A stretch of 64,000 nt of DNA, taken from positions 558,001-622,000 of the forward strand of contig NW_026705190.1 in the NCBI RefSeq assembly GCF_029867415.1, given 5' to 3'. Under the pieces are notes generated by a model, which saw only the letters and a program-made list of their open reading frames with translations, ran no database searches and was not told the origin of the DNA. Below are positions 1 through 11,499 of the stretch, piece by piece. This DNA comes from Vicia villosa. Its lineage: Eukaryota; Streptophyta; Magnoliopsida; Fabales; Fabaceae. Position 1 is the stretch's first letter; each line of letters opens with the position of its first letter. A program made the position numbers and the translations under genes.

Positions 1-599
1 TTAGGGAAAGTTACCACATGTCTGGGTTTTACTGCCAGCTCATGCCTTTCAAAATCCTAAATGGGAGACTTGATTGAAATGTAATGTTTGGAATGTTTGT
101 TTGTTTGAATGTGGTAGAGTAGTAAAAATATCTCTCTATAGAGATAAGCTATGTCTATCTACTGTATGAAAGATTTGACTTTAGCTGGCTTGAATGAGGC
201 CCAAGCTTGAGGCTTTTTGATTGATTTATTGACTTATTGAAATGATAACTCTACTGGGGAGAATTTAAACTAAGGAATTTTTGTGTTCTGTACAAAGCCC
301 AGAATTGAGGCTGACTCTACTTAGGGAAAACATTATTTTCTGCCTTGTACAAAGCCCAAGGTTGTGGCGGACTCTTAAATAAACTGAGTATGGATGACTC
401 TATGGGAGAAGATCCTGGATGTTAGGAATCTTTGACTCATGAAATATGGTTTATCTGCCTTGTACGAAGCCCAAGGTTGTGGCTACTGAATAATGAAGGA
501 CTCACTAGGGGAGACTCTATTATCTGCCTTGTACAATGCCCAAGGTTGAGGCTGACTATTAACAGGGAGTTTTATTGTTTTGGTGCCTTGTATGAAGCC

Positions 600-604
600 C
601 AAGG
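600..604. repeat. Target-site duplication CAAGG, left of element B
   Basis: CAAGG occurs directly before the left LTR of B and again at 5933-5937. The unoccupied site is visible in the other LTR of A near 25240, where CAAGG occurs once. Confidence 0.95.
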
Positions 605-1360
605 TGTAGCGGTAAAAATGTGACTCGACGCGTTTCGCACGCTCGAAGTACAACAGAGTCGCCATCGAATTTTATTTATTCCAAGGAGGAAAGGGAAAAT
701 ATCGATAAAACCCACGAATAAAAAGAAGAAGGATAAAATGGTCGTTCGTAACCAAATTAAGGTTCGGGAGTCGGTTAAGCAAGGGGAAGGTATTAGCACC
801 TCTTACCTCCATCGTACTCGATGAGACCCATTTAGTTAGTTTTGTGTTTGAGTGTTAGTGTAACAGTAGCATTTTTGACTTGTATTGTTTGGACTTGGAC
901 ATAAGATCAATAATAATGATAATAATAATGATAATAATAATAATGAAACAAAAATAAAAATAAAAATTAATCTAAACTAAATCTAAAATAAAAATAATAT
1001 TAAAACTAAAAATTAATCTAAATTAAATCTAAAATAAAAATAATATTAAAACTAAAAATTAATCTAAATTAATTCTAAAATAATTCTAAAATAAAAATAA
1101 TATTAAAACTAAAAATTAATCTAAATTAAATCTAAAATAAAAATAATATTAAAACTAAAAATTAATCTAAATTAAATCTAAAATAAAAATAATATTAAAA
1201 CTAAAAATTAATCTAAACTATCTAAAGTTATTTTTTTGTTGACTTTAATAAAAAGTCAATTTTTTTTCAAGATATGCAAAATGCGATGATTGGATGCGCA
1301 TGAAATGCGAATGTGACATGATTATATAAAAAATACTAGGTCAAAAATTGGGGTGCGACA
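605..1360 (-). repeat. 3' LTR of element B
   Basis: Starts TGTAGCGG and ends GGGTGCGACA. It is 756 bp, against 745 bp for the partner at 5188-5932. The main difference is an extra 11-bp copy inside the AT-rich tandem tract, so the insertion looks recent. Confidence 0.93.
905..1230. repeat. AT-rich microsatellite and 46-bp tandem repeat in LTR of B
   Basis: An (AAT/GAT)n-type tract at about 907-945 is followed by about five units of roughly 46 bp containing ATTAATCTAAATTAAATCT. The same block recurs in the right LTR at about 5488-5790 with one shorter unit. Confidence 0.85.
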
Positions 1361-1375
1361 GATGCCCCTATTTAA
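1361..1375 (-). other. Polypurine tract of element B
   Basis: Plus strand GATGCCCCTATTTAA. On the minus strand this reads AAATAGGGGCATC and abuts the LTR start TGTCGCACCCC. The same tract sits at 10667 in element A. Confidence 0.85.
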
Positions 1376-1689
1376 GTTTCTTCTATCGAAGATATGAAGA
1401 GACTTAAATGCAAAGTACACAATTTTTGTCATAAGATCGCCGCAACAATGCTTATGACATGAATGCAATGGACACTTTTTTTTTAATGCAATGTGATATG
1501 AGACACTCTGAATTCTGTGGGGAATAAGGCTTGAAACAAGCAATCACACGAAAGACATTCACGAGTAAAACATAGATGAATCTGGAAAGGAGGATAAACA
1601 ACAAAGGCAATCAGGGTAAAGCATGATTGAGCTTCGGGAGGAGAACATCTGAGATGTTCAAGATAAAACATGAACGAGGCTGTATTAAA

Positions 1690-2600
1690 TGACAATCAAG
1701 GTAAAACGTAATCGGAGAATATCACCGGACAATCAAGGTAAAACATGATTGGACAACACCAAAGACAATCAAGGTAAAACATGATTGAAGAACAACGAGA
1801 TAAAACATGATTGAAGAACAAGATAAAACATGACTGAAGAACATCAAGATAAAACATGACTGGAGAACATCAAGATAAAACATGACTGGAGAACATCAAG
1901 ATAAAACATGACTGGAGAACATCAAGATAAAACATGACTCAAGACAACCAAGATAAAACATGACTGAATCAAGTGTCAGATAGAAACCAAGATAAAACAT
2001 GATCGAAGACAACCAAGATAAAACATGACTGGAGAACATCAAGATAAAACATGATTGAAGGACATCAAAGGACAATCAAGATAAAACGTGACTGACTCAA
2101 GTGTCAGATAGAAACCAAGATAAAACATGATCGAAGACATTCAAGATAAAACATGACTAAAGCACATCAAGATAAAACATGATTGAAGACAACCAAGATA
2201 AAGCATGAATGAAGAACATCAAGATAAAACATGATTGAAGAACATCAAGATAAAACATGAATGAAGACAACCAAGATAAAACATGACTGACTCAAGTGTT
2301 AAATGGGAATCAAGATAAAACATGATCGATGACAACCAAGATAAAACATGACTGACTCAAGTAATAAAGGGGAATCAAGATAAAACATGATCAAAAAATA
2401 TCAAGATAAAACATGATTGAAGCAACAAAGACAATCGAGGTAAAACATGATTGGACTTTGAAAAGAAAATATCAGAGGCACTCAAGATAAAACATGATTG
2501 AAACAACACCAAAGACAATCAAGATAAAACGGGATTGGATTTCAAGAACAAAGTATTAGGGACACTCAAGGTAAAACATGAATGAAGAGAAGTTTGACAA
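1690..2600. repeat. 26-bp tandem repeat array in element B
   Basis: Tens of units with the core CAAGATAAAACATGA, best preserved at 1835-1935 where the period is 26 bases. Flanking units alternate with longer spacers and drift in sequence. No reading frame runs through it. Confidence 0.9.
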
Positions 2601-5165
2601 ATGCCAAGTAAGTTGGATTTAAATCATAAGGTAAGATTTTAAAAAAAAACAACAAGACTTGGGAAGATACACATGAATATGCATGGTATATGAATCTTTT
2701 GTGCATGCTACATGAATGATTAATGAGATACAATTGGTTATGATAACTGAGGTAGACTCTTTTGTGAGGGTAGATTGGAATTCTGATTCCTCAACACGAG
2801 AACATTGTCAACTCTGTTGTGTCACACTGATGATCCTTTTGAGAAGGACTGATAAATTGCTCGGGATCGCTGAAGAAGAGTGCCCCTAAGTTGCTGATTG
2901 GTAACTGATCGTGGCTTCAGTTCTTGAAATGAATATTGGGAGCACTTTCCCCAGTATAAGTCTTGAACAACAGGATCTTGAAGTAACGTGCCCCTTGATA
3001 GGATCACTGATCAAGTTTCTCAATTGTTTGAACTTCCTAAAAGATGAGTACTTGCAGATAAAATGTTCATTCAAAAATGGTAATTTTAATGCAACGCTCA
3101 AAGCATATTTTGAAACCAAAATCATTGTAGGAATGATATTATTGATGTAAAGCAAATGAATCAAAGGTCCAAACACAATGGTCTTGACATTCAAAGTGAT
3201 GGATAAAGCAAAAGGTATGGTAAAACAAACAATTTGCAAAGATCTTTAGGAGTCAGGTTAACGCAACCTTGTTGTAATATGCTTTCAAAATAAACCTTGC
3301 TTCAATTAGGTCTTTTGAAGGTTGTAACGTGGCTTGGTTCACGGTTTTAGAAACAAAGTATATAGGCTCAAAGTTTATTTGTACCCACCCCATTCTTCGC
3401 GATGATCTCCAATCCTACGCTTAATTAAATCAAATTATGCATTCAGGTTCCAAGAGACTTTGGAATTGCACCTATGATGATGATGGTTTAAAGACCAAGG
3501 GAATCTTAGAGATGGCAGTCACCTCTTCCTTTTGATAGTCACAACATTTTATTGTTGTTCAGGAACTTATTGACTTCTCTCTCTTTTTTTTTATATCCCC
3601 AACTTTTGCCTGAACTGTTTCTTTTTAGGATTACAGTCAGCGGGATGCCCCAATTTTGCCTAATTCTCCTTCATAGGTTTTGACTTAGCGGGCTTTTTTT
3701 TTTTTTTGAAATATTGTTTTGTATTAGAAAGATAGTGACTGCCTTGATAATGATTAATGATAACCATCTTGGTCACTTTTGATTGAAACTCTCATTGAAA
3801 GGTGTACTTAATGATTTTTTTGAAATTGAATGCATAAACAAATTAACTGAGAACTACCCTGCCTTAGGTTAAAATTGCGGGTTTTTCATACAGAAAGGAA
3901 CACCAACTTCTAGGCTCAAAGGGGTTGACTAGGGATTAACTTCCTTATTACTCCAGTGTTTGGGAATGGAAACAATGCCTGTACATCATCAGCAAAGTTT
4001 TACTTGAAAGCATACCATTCAACAACTTGGGTATTTTGTTTTCATCATCCTCCCTACAATCTTTGCATAAACACAAGTTTGATAGAAGAAAGTGAACAAG
4101 AGATATATTTTTTGTTGTTTTTTTTTTTCTGAAAGATAAAACATAAAGAAGCACACAATGGATATAAATGGATTGATTCAAATATGCAATGCTCATTTCA
4201 TTAAAATTAGCATTCAGGAACAAAGTTCAATGCAGTACACAATACAATATAAGGAAATTGCAAACAGAAGGGAACAAGGCCTAGTGACTAATCAGTGACG
4301 AGGATGAGTTGCCTTGTCTGATATACTGGCTCTTTAACTGAATAAATTCCATTCTTAGCAAATCTTGGCTTCGTTGAAGTTCTTCCATAGTCTTCAGATT
4401 CATGCCTCCAGTTCAATGTGTTGAGGAATCAACTTGACAGTATATAGACCACTTGAGGGTGTAGACAGATGAAATGAGTCTTTTGTTGACAACTTGAATG
4501 TATGAATGCAGATGCATGATTTTTTTTGATTTTTTTTTCATGCAGGAATGATGCAATGTCATATGATATGGAATGCAACACGATGTTATACAAAGACTGA
4601 ATTAAAATGATAATTGTAAATGAATAGATGAACCTACTGAGGAAAGCTTCTTATAATAGGACAGTTCTAGGTTCTTTTACCCAATAATCCCCTCACAAGG
4701 TTAGCTCTAAGGTTTTTGATAGTAGAGATACCTACATCACCATAGACGGAACGGGTTCTAAAGGTCCTTGGAGTTAACGACGAAATCAGATTTTCGTCAT
4801 GCGACAGGCGAACCATCTTATGACAAATCTCATGACTAAGTCTCCTCCAAGTGGGGTTTTCGTATTAGCCATTCAAGGTGTTCACCTTGGGGACTAGCAC
4901 TACACAACCACCTCCTAACTTACGTTTTTCTCTTGTTTTTCAAAAGCTTGGGTTGAGAGCTTCACTCGAGTATCATTCCCATAAGTACAAATGAGTATAT
5001 ACAGAAATAAATAAAAAGCAGTAAAGCAAGAGTAAAGAAATATAACACAAGAGTAAACATAAAGAGCATAAGAGCATAAGAATAAGCATAAAGAATATAA
5101 GAACAAACAAAAGTAAACACTCAAGCACAAAACAAACTAAACTAGGGTTGACTCTCTTAGGAAAT

Positions 5166-5182
5166 CCCCAGCAGAGTCGCCA
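5166..5182 (-). other. Primer binding site of element B
   Basis: The minus strand reads TGGCGACTCTGCTGGGG, 5 bases inside the 5' LTR. The sequence is identical to the PBS of elements A and F. In Ogre families it is described as matching a tRNA-Arg 3' end (from memory). Confidence 0.88.
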
Positions 5183-5187
5183 CTTTC

Positions 5188-5932
5188 TGTAGCGGTAAAA
5201 ATGTGACTCGACGCGTTTCGCACGCTCGAAGTACAACAGAGTCGCCACCGAATTTTATTTATTCCAAGGAGGAAAGGGAAAATATCGATAAAACCCACGA
5301 ATGAAAAGAAGAAGGATAAAATGGTCGTTCGTAACCAAATTAGGGTTCGGGAGTCGGTTAAGCAAGGGGAAGGTATTAGCACCTCTTACCTCCATCGTAC
5401 TCGATGGGACCCATTTAGTTAGTTTTGTGTTTGAGTGTTAGTGTAACAGTAGCATTTTTGACTTGTATTGTTTGGACTTGGACATAAGATCAATAATAAT
5501 GATAATAATAATGATAATAATAATAATGAAACAAAAATAAAAATAAAAATTAATCTAAACTAAATCTAAAATAAAAATAATATTAAAACTAAAAATTAAT
5601 CTAAATTAAATCTAAAATAAAAATAATATTAAAACTAAAAATTAATCTAAATTAATTCTAAAATAAAAATAATATTAAAACTAAAAATTAATCTAAATTA
5701 AATCTAAAATAAAAATAATATTAAAACTAAAAATTAATCTAAATTAAATCTAAAATAAAAATAATATTAAAACTAAAAATTAATCTAAACTATCTAAAGT
5801 TATTTTTTTGTTGACTTTAATAAAAAGTCAATTTTTTTTCAAGATATGCAAAATGCGATGATTGGATGCGCATGAAATGCGAATGTGACATGATTATATA
5901 AAAAATACTAGGTCAAAAATTGGGGTGCGACA
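5188..5932 (-). repeat. 5' LTR of element B
   Basis: 745 bp, starts TGTAGCGG and ends GGGTGCGACA, followed by the TSD CAAGG (5933-5937). It contains a second PBS-like 11-mer at 5237-5247. Confidence 0.93.
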
Positions 5933-5937
5933 CAAGG
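5933..5937. repeat. Target-site duplication CAAGG, right of element B
   Basis: Direct duplicate of 600-604. The LTR sequence of A resumes immediately afterwards. Confidence 0.95.
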
Positions 5938-6169
5938 TTGAGGCTAACTGTTTTTGTTGGATTTGGACTCTATTGAAGGATTTATTTATTAAAAGACTGA
6001 TTTTTGGAAACTAACCCTTTCTAGGGATTTTGACTCAGCTGGAGAAATTGTCTGTTAGAAGACTGATTTTTGTCATGTTTCTGGAGGCTGGCCCTTTCCA
6101 GGGGTTTTGACTCTTTTGGGGAAATTATCTCCTAAGAGAAATGAATCTTTGTTTTTTGAAGAAGTGATT

Positions 6170-6440
6170 TTGGAGGCTAACCCTTTCCAGGGGTTTTTGT
6201 TAAAATGAAAGAATGTGTTGGAGGCTAACCCTTTCCAGGGGTTTTTGTTAAAATGAAAGAATGTATTGGAGGCTAACCCTTTCCAGGGGTTTTTGTTAAA
6301 ATGAAAGAATGTGTTGGAGGCTAACCCTTTCCAGGGGTTTTTAAAATGAAAGAATGATGTGGAGGCTAACCCTTTCCAGGGGTTTTTGTTAAAATGAAAG
6401 AATGTGTGGGGGCTAACCCTTTCCAGGGGGTTTTAAAATG
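6170..6440. repeat. 48-bp tandem repeat in 3' LTR of element A
   Basis: About six units containing GGCTAACCCTTTCCAGGGG followed by TTTTTGTTAAAATGAAAG. Some units lack the TTGTT segment. The equivalent array in the other LTR (25480-25745) has a different unit order, so the array has changed since insertion or by recombination. Confidence 0.88.
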
Positions 6441-7943
6441 AAAGGAAGAAAGATTATCTAGTGAGACTTCTTGTTTAAAGCTCAAGATGAAGGCTGGCAC
6501 TGACTGAGGATAAGCAAACATGGATCCTAGACTCTGCTAAGGAAGATTGATGAGGATATGGGTGACAGAGACTGTCCATGTCTCTCATTCCAAAAGGGGT
6601 ACTCAATGTGAAATTGAGACAAACTTAGCTTGTTTAAAGTCTGGTTTAAATTGGAAGAAACTCGCCAGGGTATGTTAAAAGGTGACTAAAGACCTGTTCC
6701 TATGTTTGTAAGAAACCTGATGGGTCCTTGTATACAAGCTCAAGAGGAAGCTGGAAATGCTTTTAAGAAGCCTGTGGGTCCTTGTACAAAGCCCAAGAGG
6801 AGGCTAATCGAGGGTCATCGAGGGTCCTTTTTATAGCACAAGAGAAAGCTATGTAGTTTTGAACTTATTTTGGCTCTAAGCAAATGGGTAAGAGGTTTCA
6901 CCGGGAATAATTCCTCTTTGGGTGGATGTGCCCTATTTTTTTGTTCTAAGGTTTTTGCCAAGATGTTTCACCGGGAATAATTCATCTTGGGGGTTTGAAC
7001 TACAGATCTCTAATTAGGAAAGAGCCTTCACCGGGAAGACATTCTCAATCCTAGGTCATATTCCTATAATATATATATAGTTTAACTGTCCTAGGGTTTA
7101 CACTCAAACGTAGTTCTAAACTAATATATATGCAGTTTATATTTGACAGTAATTTAAATAAAGACTGTAAATTGAAAGCTTGTAAAGCCTAACCTGGATG
7201 GAGTGGAGGCCTTTGAAGAAGTATGTACCAAGCCTTACCAGTAGTTGATGAATAACAGTTGAATATTTATGATAAACAGTTAAGAGTTTTTGAAAACAGA
7301 AGAAGTGAAGATGGACAAAGGTCACATAGGTATCTGAAGAGTTTCACCGGGAATAATGCCCTTCAAATACCAGAAGAATGTTTTGAAAACAGAAAGAAGA
7401 TTTTGTAAATACAGTTTTGAAAACAAGCTAAGAAGAGAAGAAGGTGTTGGGACTTACACTCTATTAGAGGCCCACTTGAAAAGTGATTTACTGTTTATGA
7501 GAAACAGTTGAAAATGATTGAAATGATATATAAGGTTTTGTTGTTTGAAAACCTTAATCATCTGTTTGATCGGAGATAGAAAACAGTTTTGCAAATTGAC
7601 AAAAGTCAACTTAATTAAGGCAAAGATGAAATCTATACCTAATTAAGACCTAAATAATTAGGGTTTTATCATAAAATTATTCACAAAGTAATTAGGTTAA
7701 AACAAAATGAAAATATATATTTTAAAGTATTTAAGAAAACATTTAAAACATACTATTTTAAACCTAATTAAAATACATGAAATAAATAATATTTTTATGA
7801 TTTTTTTTGATTATTCATAAAATAGATATATTAAATAACAAGTGTGTGAAAAATGGAGTGAAAATGATTTATTTTGATGGGTGAATTAATTGTGTGAAGT
7901 TTGTGAGAAAATGAAAGAAAATGGGTATTAAAAAGATAGTTTT

Positions 7944-8015
7944 GGCCCTTGGAGGATTTGAACCCACGCCCTCTAGGTCACACACTCAAAATAATACCAC
8001 TGGGCCAAGGCGCGC
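7944..8015 (-). other. Degenerate tRNA-like sequence 1 (A/B boxes) in LTR of A
   Basis: The minus strand has an A-box-like TGGCCCAGTGGT (plus 7996-8007) and a B-box-like GGTTCAAATCC (plus 7954-7964) at tRNA-like spacing. Stem pairing is poor, so it is probably not a functional tRNA. It is tRNA-derived or a convergent pol III-type signal, and it lies in the element's sense orientation. Confidence 0.55.
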
Positions 8016-8094
8016 TTGGTGTTTAAGACACACACCCAATTCATTATATTTTCAAACAAGTGGTAAATCATGGAAAATAAAAGAAACAAAAAGT

Positions 8095-8170
8095 CTGGGG
8101 CGAGGAGGATTCGAACCCCAGACTTGAGGCATGAGGAGACTAAGAGCGCATGTGTGGCCACTGGGGCAAG
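8095..8170 (-). other. Degenerate tRNA-like sequence 2 (A/B boxes) in LTR of A
   Basis: The minus strand has TTGCCCCAGTGG (plus 8158-8169) and a perfect B-box core GGTTCGAATCC (plus 8107-8117). Acceptor pairing is only partial. The partner LTR carries it at 27010-27085. Confidence 0.55.
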
Positions 8171-9118
8171 TTATTCAGTCGTTTATGAAACACCTATCAT
8201 TAAATATAAAATAAACTCTGCCCTGAGGTTTGAAATTTGCGCGCCACCACCATTGTCATCTTCTTCCTCAAGCTCCAACGATTTGAATTTCGGAACTCTC
8301 TCAATTCTCAACCATTTGCAACGATATAAAAACCAAACTTGCTCTAAATTCACTCACGATTCTAGATATGTAACTATTATAAATTTATAATAACTATATC
8401 TACTGAATTATCTGAAATACGTGAAGAACCCTAAAATTTGGAATTCAAATTAAATGACTATACTGAAGCATAAATGACTGATGATAGAGGGTTTTTAGTC
8501 CTCTTATGATGCTGAATAGAATAGAATCGAGCTTTATCACAAAGAATGCTTAAATTAAAGAGGTGGAGTTCAGAAACTTACCTCTGAAACTGAAGGTCGT
8601 GAGGATGATGGAGAGCACCTGGGCTTGTGTGGATGATCCTAAAAGCTTCCTTGGAACTCAGTGATGCTAACTGGATGCTTATTGTGGCCTGAATCCTTCT
8701 GAATTGCTCTATGGACCTCCCTCGATTTGAGCTTCAAGTGAACATGGAGAGTGATGATTCTTGAGTTACAGATGAGCTGCAGCCATCTAAACAGCTTCAC
8801 TACCTCCTATGGAACGTGCCTGGATGCTTGGCTTTGTTGGAAACCTTCTGAATTGCTCTATGGACCTCCAACTGCAACAACTCCAAAGTGAGAGCAACAA
8901 TGGCGTTCCTCCACTTACAGAAGTGATCCAGGTGCTTGGATCACCTCAAATGAACCCCCTTGAGATGTTAGAATGCTTACTTTCCAAAGATAAGCTCTGG
9001 TTTGAAGAAAACGATTCTTCTTGCCAAAGAACTTTGAAAAACAATAAGCATGAGAAGAGAAAGAGAAAGCAAGGAATATGGTTGCTTTGGTGTGTTTTTC
9101 TACTGAGGTATGCTCTCT

Positions 9119-9126
9119 TATTTATA
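9119..9126 (-). promoter_or_regulatory. Putative LTR TATA box of element A (3' LTR copy)
   Basis: The minus strand reads CCTATAAATAAGAG. The LTR is long and this is its clearest TATA motif in element orientation. The same site is intact in the 5' LTR at 28031-28038, where it would drive genomic RNA. Confidence 0.6.
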
Positions 9127-11033
9127 GGCAAATGATTCAGTACTGATTGAGAGAGTGAGCTTGCTTAGTGAAGTGAATTTGGTTTCTTAGCCATGAAGAA
9201 ATTTCAAAGAATATCTAAGTGTGATCATTGCATTTTCGAGCCAGCTCCCTATCCATTGATTCTATCTGATCTTAGGGAACATTTCAGATACAAAGTGAGC
9301 TCTAATTGGTTGGTGAGAAGATTCCTTGGGTGATTCATCAATATGTCATAAATTCTCAAATGTAATCATTACATAATCACATGTTCTTGTTTTAGGAATC
9401 TTCCTCAATTATCATGGCATGGTAAAAATGAATGTATGGCATGTTTTCAGATGTGTTATGGGTCGTGTAGCATCCATAATTGAGGTCATGTGCACAAAAT
9501 TGCAAAGTTCAAAAATGATGCATGACCTATAATTTCACTTCATGAGGCCAACTTTGAACAAGCATAACTCCTAGCTCAAAATGAATTTGGAGAAGGTTGA
9601 ACACAATTTGGAAAGCCCTAAATATCTACTTCAAATCATTAGTTTAGAGTTTCTTCAGAATCCTTTGGCAAATTTGTGAAAAACGAGGCCAAAGTTGGAA
9701 GAAAACTAGGTTAAAACACTTAGAAAATTTTCTAAGTGTTTATGACCTAAAACTTCAAAATTTCCAAAACTCTTAAATGATTGATCTTTTGAAAAAAGTT
9801 CCATTGTAAGATGTTATTTTATTTTGCAAGATCTACATCTTTCATGTTGGGAGTTTTTTGAGTTGTGTAGGTGAAATTTTGAGTTCTCACCATGCCTTTA
9901 AAAACCCTAATTCCCGACTTTTTGCTCCTTGAAGATTCTTCTTGAATTTCTTTGGTCAAATGACTTTAATATCCATATATTGATGACATTGATCCTTGAA
10001 AGTCATGGTTTGACCAAAAATCTCAAAAGTCAAAGGTGAACCCATACAGTTGACTTTTTCCTGATAAAGTGAAAATTTGGACTTTTGTGTAGAATCAAGA
10101 TCTTCTCCTCAAATGAGTGATGTAAATGGGTTATATTGAGGTAGTAGAGGTTCTTGAATCATGTCTTGAGTTTGGGATCCATGCCCTAATTAAAAGTCAA
10201 CTATCCTGGTGAATTAGGTCAAAAACCCTAATTGTCGACCATATGAAAATAATGACTGTAGACTTTGAATTGAGGTGTGATGTCCAGTGGATCTTGTCAT
10301 ATGAGCTATTTGAAGATGATTGATGTCTTTGAATGATCCCCTGGGGCTTTTTAGGGTTTCCCAAAGGTGATCCCTGATTTTAGTCCTTGATAGGCTAAAA
10401 AACCCTAGTCTGGCAACCTGAGTAAACCTGTACTCAGATGACTGGATGTCTAATCAATCATGGGTGAAAAAATGAAGCTCTTGAGTCTTATGATTGTATT
10501 AGAGACTAATCCTTCTATTGATTGATCCTTTGCCTGAGTTTTCTTGTCTTTGAGCATCCTCGATTAAATGCCAGATGAAAAAGTGACTACTCTGGGTACT
10601 TGCTTTGACCTGATGAAAATCCTAAAGATATGTCATCTCAGGGGGGTCAAAAATTAGGGTATGACAGATGCCCCTATTTAAGTTTCTTTTATTTGGAGGG
10701 AGAGAGATTGATATCTCGATCTCTCCTGCGTGAAAGAGACTTAAATATCAAAGAATGCCCAAATTTTGGGCGCTCCTGAGATGTTGTAATTGATAAAAAT
10801 CTTTGCATGACTTGATCCCGTTGTCGCACTTGGCGGGGGATGAGAAGACAAACTCCTGTAGAAATACTTGATGTGGGCTCTGGTGAATGGATGGCAGTGT
10901 AGGATGCGCAATCCATCTTCTTTAACTAAGGGTTGACACTTAGAAAAAGGCAAACAACCTCCCCCTTGTTTCGGATGTCCATATCTCGAAACTGGTCTCA
11001 GTCGTGTTTGGACAATATCTCAGATAAAGAGAA

Positions 11034-11413
11034 AATTTCCAAAGGTTTGTTTCCTCATCAAACTTCTCATCAGCACTTGGAGATGAGACGCCATTTGACG
11101 GTAGTAGAGAAACTTCAAGGGTTTGTTTCCTCATCAAACTTCTCATCAGCACTTGGAGATGAGACGCCATTTGATGGTAGTAAAGAAACTTCAAAGGTTT
11201 GTTTCCTCATCAAACTTCTTACCAGTACTTGGAGGTGAGATGCCATTTGATGGTAGTAAAGAAACTTCAAAGGTTTGTTTCCTCATCAAACTTCTTACCA
11301 GTACTTGGAGGTGAGATGCCATTTGATGGTAGTAGAGAAACTTCAAAGGTTTGTTTCCTCATCAAACTTCTTACCAGTACTTGGAGGTGAGATGCCATTT
11401 GATGGTAGTAGAG
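11034..11413. repeat. Five-copy 76-bp tandem repeat
   Basis: Five consecutive 76-bp units (starts near 11034, 11110, 11186, 11262, 11338), each containing TTTCCTCATCAAACTTCT. Units 1-2 carry CATCAGCACTTGGAGATGAG and units 3-5 a variant of it, so the array grew by duplication in blocks. Confidence 0.93.
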
Positions 11414-11499
11414 AAACTTCACCATCTTCCCTTTTGACTTGACGTCTTTGAAAGAATGTCATATGGCCTCATGATCTTTTGAGGGGCTAATGACTTTGT

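Larger units (their letters stand above)
1361..5165 (-). other. Coding-free interior of element B
   Basis: 3.8 kb with only short chance reading frames. 1690-2600 is tandem repeat. 3580-3700 resembles the post-integrase region of A at 13150-13320 (phrases such as CCCCAACTTTTGCCTGAA). 4640-5165 resembles a Tat leader. This interior looks like untranslated ends of a Tat element with the coding part missing. Confidence 0.75.
605..5932 (-). mobile_element. Element B: non-autonomous Ogre/Tat-related LTR element nested in LTR of A
   Basis: A 5328-bp insertion with two near-identical LTRs (605-1360 and 5188-5932), TG...CA ends and a 5-bp TSD. The PBS (5166-5182) is identical to those of the large Tat elements, and a PPT (1361-1375, GATGCCCCTATTT on the plus strand) fixes the minus orientation. 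No gag or pol reading frame is present in the 3.8 kb interior, which is dominated by a 26-bp tandem repeat and untranslated-type sequence resembling the 3' region of A. It therefore must have been copied with proteins supplied by another element. Confidence 0.92.
1..10666 (-). repeat. 3' LTR of element A (left end outside window, split by element B)
   Basis: Positions 1-604 and 5938-10666 match 24641-29579 almost base for base. The first 760 bases of the LTR fall before the window. The LTR ends at 10666 in ...GGGTATGACA, the reverse complement of an LTR starting TGTCATACCC. The LTR contains a 48-bp tandem repeat, tRNA-like segments and a minus-strand TATA box. It keeps about 430 bases (7631-8060) that the 5' LTR lacks. 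No LTR-encoded protein is supported. Confidence 0.93.

Noticed and set aside
1690..2600. CRISPR-like array of regular repeats
   Set aside because: The repeats are direct tandem units without unique spacers of constant length, in a plant retrotransposon.
5137..5382. 81-codon minus ORF across PBS and LTR of B (also 572-799)
   Set aside because: Spans LTR and PBS junction sequence; no conserved domain.
7944..8170. Functional tRNA genes
   Set aside because: A and B boxes are present, but acceptor, D and T stems pair poorly and no CCA-side or terminator context supports a working tRNA.
8809..9135. 108-codon plus-strand ORF in LTR of A (and 27721-28002)
   Set aside because: It is antisense to the element and overlaps the minus-strand TATA box. 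The other LTR copy ends earlier at a stop, and no motif is present.
11123..11390. Short overlapping ORFs in the 76-bp repeat
   Set aside because: Identical frames repeated by the tandem array and not bounded by any expression signal.
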